DNA from: Agromyces sp. LHK192
Lineage (GTDB): Bacteria; Actinomycetota; Actinomycetes; Actinomycetales; Microbacteriaceae
Direction: 5' to 3'
NCBI RefSeq assembly: GCF_004006235.1
Contig: NZ_CP034753.1
Span: forward strand, 682,001 to 746,000
Length of the DNA stretch: 64,000 bases
The notes under the pieces are model-generated. The model searched no databases and was not told the DNA's origin. It was given only the letters and a program-made list of their open reading frames with translations. Positions within the stretch are counted from its first letter, which is position 1. Every line of letters begins with the position of its first letter. Made by a program: the position numbers and the translations under genes. Shown here piece by piece: positions 58,090-64,000 of this stretch.

Positions 58090-59706
58090 ATGACCGACCC
58101 CGCACCCGTCGTCGAGATGCGCGACATCTCGATCGAATTCCCGGGCGTCAAGGCGCTCGACGGCGTCGACTTCCGGATGTTCCCGGGCGAGGTGCACTCG
58201 CTCATGGGCGAGAACGGCGCCGGCAAGTCGACGCTGATCAAGGCGTTGACGGGCGTCTACCAGATCGACTCCGGCACGGTCACGCTGTCGGGCGACCAGG
58301 TGAGCTTCGCAGGCCCGGCGCAGGCGCAGGCCGCGGGCATCTCGACGGTGTACCAGGAGGTCAACCTCCTGGCCAACCTCACGGTCGCCGAGAACATCAT
58401 GCTGGGCCGCGAGCCGCGCCGGTTCGGCTCGATCGACTGGCGTCGAACGCGACGGCAGGCCGCCGAGCAGCTCGAGCGGCTGAACCTCGAGATCGACCCT
58501 TCGTCGCTGCTCGGCGACCACTCGCTGGCGATCCAGCAGCTCGTCGCGATCGCCCGGGCGATGGTCGTCGACGCGAAGGTCCTGATCCTCGACGAGCCGA
58601 CGAGCTCGCTCGACGTCGACGAGGTCGCCGAGCTGTTCCGGGTCATCCGGGCGCTGAAGGAGCGGGGCGTCGCGATCCTCTTCGTCTCGCACTTCCTCGA
58701 TCAGGTGTACGAGATCGCCGATCGCCTGACGGTGTTCCGCAACGGCAAGCTCGTCGGCGAGTACAAGACCGAGGAGCTCCTGCGGATCGACCTCGTCCAG
58801 AAGATGATCGGCAAGGAGCTCGCGTCGCTCGACGACCTGGAGCGCCGCACCCACGCCGCCGATACGGATGCCTCGGGCGCCGCCGACGTCTTCCTCGCCG
58901 CGAACGGCGTCGGCCGCAAGGGCGCGCTCGCGCCGGTCGACCTGTCGATCGCGGAGGGCGAGGTCGTCGGCCTCGCGGGCCTGCTCGGATCCGGTCGCAC
59001 CGAACTCGCCCGGCTCCTCGGCGGCATCGACCGCCCCGATTCGGGTCGGCTCGCCCTGAGCGGTTCGGAGACGAGGCTGCGCACGCCCCGTCAGGCGATC
59101 AAGCGCCGCATCGCGTACTCCTCGGAGAACCGCCGCGACGAGGGGATCGTCGGCGACCTGACGGTACGCGACAACATCGTGCTCGCGCTCCAGGCCGACC
59201 GCGGGTGGTTCCGCCCGCTGCCGCGCAAGCGCCGCGAGGAGCTCGCGCAGAGCTACATCCAGGCGTTGAACATCCGCCCGGGCAATCCCGACGCCCTGGT
59301 GCGCAACCTGTCGGGCGGCAATCAGCAGAAGGTGCTGCTGGCCCGCTGGCTTGCCGTCGCGCCCAGGCTGCTGATCCTCGACGAGCCGACGCGCGGCATC
59401 GACATCGGCGCGAAGGCCGAGATCCAGAAGCTCGTGTTCGACCTCGCCGAGAACGGCATGGCCGTCGTCTACATCTCGGCCGAGCTCGAGGAGGTACTGC
59501 GCCTCAGCCACCGCGTCGCCGTCATGCGCGACCGGCAGATGGTCGCCGACCTCGTGAACGACGACCTCACCGTCGACACCCTCATGGCGTTGATCGCGGA
59601 GGGTTCCGACGAGCCGGATGCCTCGGCCGCCGCGCCCGACCCCGCCGCCGAGGCATCCGGCGCCGACGTCACCGAACCCACGACCCCGACCGGAGGCATC
59701 CGATGA
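58090..59706 (+). CDS. ytfR: Furanose-type sugar ABC transporter ATPase (YtfR-like)
   Basis: This 538-residue protein has two ABC domains. The first has Walker [10 protein letters not shown] and Walker [13 protein letters not shown] with an altered signature (HSLAIQQLVAIARAM). The second has degenerate Walker A (GLLGSGRTE), signature [14 protein letters not shown] and Walker [13 protein letters not shown]. An acidic Ala/Pro-rich tail of about 40 residues follows. The stop overlaps the permease start (ATGA). The gene is 167 bp after ytfQ, separated by the palindromic element. Confidence 0.93.
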   Translation: MTDPAPVVEMRDISIEFPGVKALDGVDFRMFPGEVHSLMGENGAGKSTLIKALTGVYQIDSGTVTLSGDQVSFAGPAQAQAAGISTVYQEVNLLANLTVAENIMLGREPRRFGSIDWRRTRRQAAEQLERLNLEIDPSSLLGDHSLAIQQLVAIARAMVVDAKVLILDEPTSSLDVDEVAELFRVIRALKERGVAILFVSHFLDQVYEIADRLTVFRNGKLVGEYKTEELLRIDLVQKMIGKELASLDDLERRTHAADTDASGAADVFLAANGVGRKGALAPVDLSIAEGEVVGLAGLLGSGRTELARLLGGIDRPDSGRLALSGSETRLRTPRQAIKRRIAYSSENRRDEGIVGDLTVRDNIVLALQADRGWFRPLPRKRREELAQSYIQALNIRPGNPDALVRNLSGGNQQKVLLARWLAVAPRLLILDEPTRGIDIGAKAEIQKLVFDLAENGMAVVYISAELEEVLRLSHRVAVMRDRQMVADLVNDDLTVDTLMALIAEGSDEPDASAAAPDPAAEASGADVTEPTTPTGGIR

Positions 59707-60749
59707 GCGCCATCATCGCCCGCATGGTGGCGAGCCGGCTGTTCTGGCCGATCGTCATGCTGCTCGTCCTGTTCGCGATCAACCTGATCGCGTTCCCCGG
59801 ATTCTTCTCGATCACCGTCCGCGACGGGCACCTGTTCGGCAGCCTGATCGACATCCTGCGCAACGGCGCGCCGACGCTGATCATCGCGGTCGGCATGACG
59901 CTCGTCATCGCCACGCGCGGCATCGACCTCTCCGTCGGCGCGGTCGCCGCGATCTCGGGGGCGGTCGCGTGCGCGATCATCCTCGGTTCGCCGACGCCCG
60001 GCAGCATCGCGACCGTCGCCGTCGCGGTGACGGTGGCGATCGCGATCTCGCTCGTGCTCGGCGTGTGGAACGGGTTCCTGGTCGCCGTCATCGGGATCCA
60101 GCCGATCATCGCGACCCTCATCCTGATGACCGCCGGCCGGGGCGTCGCGATGCTCATCACCGAGGGGCAGATCCTCACCGTGAACAGTCCGCCGTTCAAG
60201 GCGTTCGGCTCCGGGTTCTGGCTGGGACTGCCGATCGCGACGATCATCGCGGCGGTCATCTTCGCCGCGGCGGCGCTGATCACGCGGCGCACCGCGCTCG
60301 GCATGCTGATCGAGTCGGTCGGCATCAACCCGGAGGCGAGCCGGCAGGCCGGTGTCCGCGCGCGCGGGCTGCTGTTCACCGTGTACACGTTCTGCGCCGT
60401 GTGCGCGGCGATCGCCGGGCTCATCCTGACCGCCAACACGGCGGCCGCGGATGCGAACAACACGGGACTGTTCATCGAGCTCGACGCGATCCTCGCGGTC
60501 GTGATCGGCGGCACGTCGCTCGCGGGCGGCCGGTACTCGCTCACCGGGACCCTGGTCGGTGCGCTCGTGATCCAGACCCTCGTCACCACCGTCTACACGG
60601 TCGGCATCCCGCCGATCGCGACCATGGTGTTCAAGGCCGCGGTCGTCATCATCGTCTGCCTGCTGCAGTCGCCGACCACGAACGCCGCGCTCGCGTCGTT
60701 CCGACGAAGCCTCGCCGTGCGCGCCGGGAAGGGAGCCGCTGCATCATGA
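59703..60749 (+). CDS. ytfT: Furanose-type sugar ABC transporter permease 1 (YtfT-like)
   Basis: This 348-residue CUT2 permease has the signature ATRGIDLSVGAVAAISGAV near residue 75 and the late motif AVVIGGTSLAGGRYSLTGTLVGA. It overlaps both neighbours by 4 nt, and the presence of two consecutive permeases is characteristic of the YtfT/YjfF heterodimer. Confidence 0.93.
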   Translation: MSAIIARMVASRLFWPIVMLLVLFAINLIAFPGFFSITVRDGHLFGSLIDILRNGAPTLIIAVGMTLVIATRGIDLSVGAVAAISGAVACAIILGSPTPGSIATVAVAVTVAIAISLVLGVWNGFLVAVIGIQPIIATLILMTAGRGVAMLITEGQILTVNSPPFKAFGSGFWLGLPIATIIAAVIFAAAALITRRTALGMLIESVGINPEASRQAGVRARGLLFTVYTFCAVCAAIAGLILTANTAAADANNTGLFIELDAILAVVIGGTSLAGGRYSLTGTLVGALVIQTLVTTVYTVGIPPIATMVFKAAVVIIVCLLQSPTTNAALASFRRSLAVRAGKGAAAS

Positions 60750-61768
60750 CCACCCTCACCGCCCCGCCTTCCGCACCCGGAACCCGCCAGGGACGCGTCC
60801 GCGGCCTGCTCGGCCTCGTCACGAGCCCGAAGTACGGCCCGGTGATGGTCACCGCGCTGCTGTTCGTCGCCGTGTTCGTGATCGGCGGCATCCGCTACCG
60901 CGGGTTCTTCTCCGGCCAGGTGTTCCTGAACCTGCTCGTCGACAACGCGTACCTCATCGTGCTCGCGGTCGGCATGACCTTCGTCATCCTCACGGGCGGC
61001 ATCGACCTGTCGGTCGGCGCGGTCGTGGCCCTCAGCGGCATGATCGCGGCGAGCCTGCTGCAGTCGGGCTGGTCCCCGGGAGCCGTGATCCCGCTCATCC
61101 TCGTGCTGACCAGCGTGCTGGGACTGCTCGTCGGGCTCATGATCCACGTGTTCCAAGTGCAACCGTTCATCGCGACACTCGCCGCGATGTTCCTCGCCCG
61201 CGGGCTCTGCTACGTGATCAGCCAGTCGTCGATCTCGATCGCCGACCCGACGTTCATCCAGCTCGCCGTCACCCGCATCCCGCTCGGCGGCGGCATGTCG
61301 ATCACCCCGAGCGTGATCATCGCGCTGGTGGTCGTCGCCGCGGCCGTGTGGGTGCTGCACCGCACGCGGTTCGGCCGCACGGTCTACGCGCTCGGCGGCA
61401 GCGAGCAGTCGGGCATGCTCATGGGCCTGCCGGTCGCCCGCACGAAGGTGCTCGTCTACGTCGTCAGCGGGTTCTGCTCGGGTCTCGCCGGGGTGCTGTT
61501 CACCTTCTACACGCTGTCGGGGTATCCGCTCACCGCCATCGGCACCGAACTCGACGCCATCGCGGCCGTCGTGATCGGCGGCACGCTGCTGACCGGGGGC
61601 TACGGATTCGTGCTGGGGTCGGTGCTCGGCGTCCTCGTGCTCGGCGTGATCCAGACGATCATCACGTTCGAGGGCACGCTGTCGTCGTGGTGGACGAAGA
61701 TCTTCATCGGCGTGCTGCTGCTGGTCTTCATCATCCTGCAGAAGGTGCTCACCGCGAGGCGGCGGTGA
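60746..61768 (+). CDS. yjfF: Furanose-type sugar ABC transporter permease 2 (YjfF-like)
   Basis: This 340-residue CUT2 permease has LTGGIDLSVGAVVALSGMI near residue 90 and AAVVIGGTLLTGGYGFVLGSVLG near 275. It overlaps the preceding permease gene by 4 nt (ATGA), so strict stoichiometry is likely. It ends the transporter operon; regulator 3 follows after 66 bp. Confidence 0.93.
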   Translation: MTTLTAPPSAPGTRQGRVRGLLGLVTSPKYGPVMVTALLFVAVFVIGGIRYRGFFSGQVFLNLLVDNAYLIVLAVGMTFVILTGGIDLSVGAVVALSGMIAASLLQSGWSPGAVIPLILVLTSVLGLLVGLMIHVFQVQPFIATLAAMFLARGLCYVISQSSISIADPTFIQLAVTRIPLGGGMSITPSVIIALVVVAAAVWVLHRTRFGRTVYALGGSEQSGMLMGLPVARTKVLVYVVSGFCSGLAGVLFTFYTLSGYPLTAIGTELDAIAAVVIGGTLLTGGYGFVLGSVLGVLVLGVIQTIITFEGTLSSWWTKIFIGVLLLVFIILQKVLTARRR

Positions 61769-61834
61769 ACGCGTCGCCCATAATGAAGGCACAGTGAGCG
61801 CGCGATCGCGCCGGGCAGGGAGCCGACGGAACCG

Positions 61835-62920
61835 GTGAGTGAAGCAGAGAAGGCGCGCGCCGCGACGATCTTCGACGTGGCACGACTGGCGGGCGTGTCC
61901 CACCAGACGGTCTCGCGCGTGCTCAACGACCTGCCGAACGTGCGCCCGGCCACCCGCGACCGGGTCGAGCGCGCGATCACGCAACTGCGGTACGTGCCGT
62001 CGCAGGCCGCGAGGGCGCTCGTCACCCGGCGCTCCCGCACGATCGGGCTGATCACCACCGGGGCCCCCGACTTCGGTCCGTCGTCGACGGCGCTGCACTT
62101 CAACGAGGCCGCCCGCGAGGCCAGGTACGCCGTCATCATGTCGTCGATGCTCGAGACCGACCCGGCCTCGCTGCGGGCCGCGGCCGAGATGCTCGTGCGG
62201 CAGAACGTCGAGGCCGTGGTGCTCGTCGCCGCGCACCGTTCGGCGCTCGAGGCGGTGCAGGGCGTCGAGCTGGGAGTCCCCCTCGTCGCGGTGGCGTCGC
62301 AGGGCGCGGCGATCGCGCACCGCGTGACGATCGACCAGTTCGAGGGCGCCCGCCGCGCGGTGTCGCACCTCGTGGAACTCGGACACCGGGACATCCGGCA
62401 CCTCGCGGGGCCGACCGACTCGCTGGACGCCTCCGAACGCGACCGGGGCTGGCGCGACGTGCTCGCCGCGAACGGGCTCGACGCGGTCGAGCCGCTCATC
62501 GGCGACTGGACTCCGGCGAGCGGCTACCGGCTGGGTGCGCGACTGGCGACGGATGCCTCGAGCACGGCGGTGTTCGTCGCGAACGACCAGATGGCGCTCG
62601 GGGTGATCCATGCGCTCGCCGACGCGGGCCGGCGCGTCCCCGAGGACGTGAGCATCGTCGCGTTCGACGACATCCCCGAGGCCGAGCACTTCTCGCCGCC
62701 CCTGACGACCGTGCGGCAGGACTTCGACCAGCTCGGGCGCGACGCGATGTCGACCGTGCTCACCCTGCTCGGCGACGAGCAGGCCGAGAACCCGCCGATG
62801 CGCGTGCCGACCTTGATGGTGCGAGCGTCGACCGCGGAGGTCAGTCGTATGCCGGAGGTCAGTCGTACGACGGCAGCTGTTGCAGGGTCCAGCGGTTCCC
62901 GTCGGGGTCGACGAAGCTGA
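61835..62920 (+). CDS. LacI-family regulator (arabinose cluster regulator 3)
   Basis: This 361-residue repressor has the HTH TIFDVARLAGVSHQTVSRVL near residues 11-30 (same recognition residues as regulator 1) and a normal effector domain with IVAFDDIPEAEHF. The C terminus runs about 25 residues past the usual LacI end (RVPTLMVRAST) because a 14-bp sequence is duplicated at 62836-62849 and 62854-62867; this extends it into the convergent VOC gene (62-bp overlap). The GTG start follows the purine-rich GGAGCC. It likely controls the ytfQ operon. Confidence 0.9.
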   Translation: MSEAEKARAATIFDVARLAGVSHQTVSRVLNDLPNVRPATRDRVERAITQLRYVPSQAARALVTRRSRTIGLITTGAPDFGPSSTALHFNEAAREARYAVIMSSMLETDPASLRAAAEMLVRQNVEAVVLVAAHRSALEAVQGVELGVPLVAVASQGAAIAHRVTIDQFEGARRAVSHLVELGHRDIRHLAGPTDSLDASERDRGWRDVLAANGLDAVEPLIGDWTPASGYRLGARLATDASSTAVFVANDQMALGVIHALADAGRRVPEDVSIVAFDDIPEAEHFSPPLTTVRQDFDQLGRDAMSTVLTLLGDEQAENPPMRVPTLMVRASTAEVSRMPEVSRTTAAVAGSSGSRRGRRS

Positions 62921-63230
62921 CGAAGCGTCCCCATGCCTGCTCGTCGACGCCCTGCGCGTCGACGCCGAGCGCTCGAAGGTCTTCGAGCGCCTGGTCCGCA
63001 TCCGCGACGACCACCTGGATGTTGTCGAGGGTGCCGGGGGCGATCTCGCTGCCGAGGCCCGTGCCGATGGCGATCGAGCAGGCCGACCCCGGCGGCGTGA
63101 GCTGGACGAACCGGAGGTCGTCGGTCACCTTCTGGTCGTAGTCGGCGTTGAACCCGATCGAGATGTAGAACTCCTTCGCCCGATCGACATCGGTCACGGG
63201 AACGAAGATGAGCTCGATCTTCCAGTCCAT
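62859..63230 (-). CDS. VOC-family (glyoxalase/bleomycin-resistance fold) protein
   Basis: This 123-residue protein has the paired beta-alpha-beta-beta-beta modules of the VOC superfamily: IELIFVPVTDVDRAKEFYIS in the first module and the end WGRFVSFVDPDGNRWTLQQL in the second. Relatives may be metal-dependent lyases, dioxygenases or drug-binding proteins. Metal ligands are not obvious beyond a possible final Glu/Asp, so a binding role is possible. GGAGGG lies upstream of the ATG 63230. Its 3' end overlaps the regulator 3 gene. Confidence 0.87.
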   Translation of the reverse strand: MDWKIELIFVPVTDVDRAKEFYISIGFNADYDQKVTDDLRFVQLTPPGSACSIAIGTGLGSEIAPGTLDNIQVVVADADQALEDLRALGVDAQGVDEQAWGRFVSFVDPDGNRWTLQQLPSYD

Positions 63231-63339
63231 GGTCTGACCCTCCGTTTCGGCGGCCGCCGCCCTGCGACCGTCCCCGGTCAGTCTGTGCCGATCGATCGAT
63301 GCTCGCCACTGCCGATGCGTACACATCATTCGCGCGCTC

Positions 63340-63455
63340 GCGCGTGCATCCGATGTCCCTGCGCGTGCGACTTCGCTCTGCGCGTGCGACTTCGTCCCAT
63401 GCGTGCGTCTTGTATCTCGCACGCGTGGGAGAAACCCGCACGCGACGCGGGTCCG
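63340..63455. repeat. Array D: 19-bp repeat units, forward then inverted
   Basis: One 21-bp and three 19-bp forward units (63340-63360, 63361-63379, 63380-63398, 63399-63417; form GCGCGTGCGACTTCGNNCN) are followed by two inverted units (63418-63436 and a degenerate 63437-63455). The array lies in the 287-bp gap between the divergent VOC and HhH-GPD genes. Nothing else is seen in that gap beyond the promoters these genes require. Confidence 0.78.
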
Positions 63456-63517
63456 TGGTTCCGAATGGGGCGGGGGGCGGGTGGAGCGCTTCGGCGAGCG
63501 GTGGGAGGATGGTCGGC

Positions 63518-64000
63518 ATGGCACTGCACATCACGGGGGACGTCGGCGCCGACGAGCTCCTGAGCACCGACGCGTTCGCCCTGCTCACGGGCATGCTGCT
63601 CGATCAGCAGGTCGCGATGGAGACCGCGTTCGCCGGGCCGGAGAAGATCCGCGAACGCCTCGGCTCGATCGACCCGGCGACGATCGCCGCCGCCGATCCC
63701 GAGGAGTTCGTCGAACTGTTCCGCCGCACGCCCGCGGTGCACCGCTACCCGGGCTCGATGGCCGGGCGCGTGCAGGCGCTCGCCGCCGCGGTGCGCGACG
63801 ACTGGGGCGGGGACGCATCCGCCATCTGGACGCAGGGCGACCCAACCGGCCCGGAGGTGCTGCGGCGACTGCTCGCCCTGCCCGGCTTCGGCGAGCAGAA
63901 GGCGAAGATCTTCCTCGCCCTGCTCGGCAAGCAGTGCGGCCTCGAGGCCGCCGGGTGGCGCGAGGCGGCCGGGGCGTACGGCGAGGACGGGTCGTTCCGT
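63518..64000 (+). CDS. HhH-GPD-type base-excision DNA repair protein (3' end outside the window)
   Basis: The visible 161 codons start MALHITGDVGADELL and include ALLTGMLLDQQVAMETAF, typical of HhH-GPD family glycosylases, and the helix-hairpin-helix segment LLALPGFGEQKAKIFLALLGK. It is predicted to remove damaged bases from DNA. GAGGAT 7 nt before the ATG could be a leaderless -10, but GGGAGGA with 8 nt spacing is an equally good Shine-Dalgarno. The catalytic Asp region may lie beyond the window. Confidence 0.82.
   Translation, partial: MALHITGDVGADELLSTDAFALLTGMLLDQQVAMETAFAGPEKIRERLGSIDPATIAAADPEEFVELFRRTPAVHRYPGSMAGRVQALAAAVRDDWGGDASAIWTQGDPTGPEVLRRLLALPGFGEQKAKIFLALLGKQCGLEAAGWREAAGAYGEDGSFR

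Noticed and set aside
1..64000. tRNA or rRNA genes
   Set aside because: No cloverleaf with a TTCGANNC T-loop in correct context and no conserved rRNA segments were noticed; a dedicated scan was not possible.

Overview
The window is high-GC (roughly 70-72% by eye), densely coding DNA from an actinobacterium. Codon use, many leaderless starts, the cysteine-codon leader peptide, and a palindromic repeat with arms GGTCGAGTAGCG / CGCTACTCGACC that I associate with Microbacteriaceae all suggest a soil or plant-associated Microbacteriaceae such as Agromyces. That taxonomic guess rests on memory, not on a search. No rRNA, tRNA, IS element, phage gene or CRISPR array was seen.

Layout. 0-5 kb: a MacB-type ABC efflux pair (minus strand; the ATPase runs off the left edge), divergent from a two-component system, then a RidA protein. 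5-9 kb: a MarR/14-TM MFS efflux operon divergent from a PucR-type regulator, with four tandem operator-like palindromes between them. 9-15 kb: an apparent WxL-type cell-surface system, consisting of a DUF916 membrane protein, a secreted M64 metallopeptidase and a secreted S15 X-Pro peptidase that share one C-terminal WxL-like domain. 15-16.3 kb: rplJ-rplL with an L10 leader and attenuator. 16.4-23.2 kb: a sugar locus with a Gfo/Idh oxidoreductase, a LacI regulator fused to a PmoA/DUF6807-like domain, and a CUT1-type ABC importer. 23.2-25 kb: MarR plus MFS. 25-29.7 kb: LacI and an alpha-glucoside-like ABC importer with two GalR/LacI boxes. 29.8-33 kb: an ABC exporter and a DUF305/DUF3105 pair. 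33-37.6 kb: a sugar porter, then a cysteine-leader-controlled transsulfuration pair (cystathionine beta-synthase and gamma-synthase/lyase). 37.6-43.5 kb: assorted metabolic genes and transporters.

43.5-62.9 kb is one large pentose region. It has three LacI regulators, two nearly identical araD genes, a ChvE/GguAB-type importer, araB-like kinase and araA, and a YtfQRT-YjfF-type furanose importer. Import by either transporter would feed L-arabinose to AraA (isomerase), AraB (kinase) and AraD (epimerase), yielding D-xylulose-5-phosphate. Each transcription unit carries recognisable LacI-type palindromes: TGTGAC-N-GTCACA for the first and AGCGCT-centred boxes for the other two.

The most unusual structure is a family of four intergenic arrays (A-D, all within 49.98-63.46 kb) built of about 19-bp units with a GCGTGCG core. 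In each array the units run forward and then switch to the inverted orientation, so each array could fold into a long hairpin. Two of the arrays flank an AbiEi-like/nuclease-fold gene. Other points worth following are the cysteine leader peptide, the WxL system, the LacI-PmoA fusion, the MarR operator array and a window-wide excess of the hexamer GGATGC/GCATCC.
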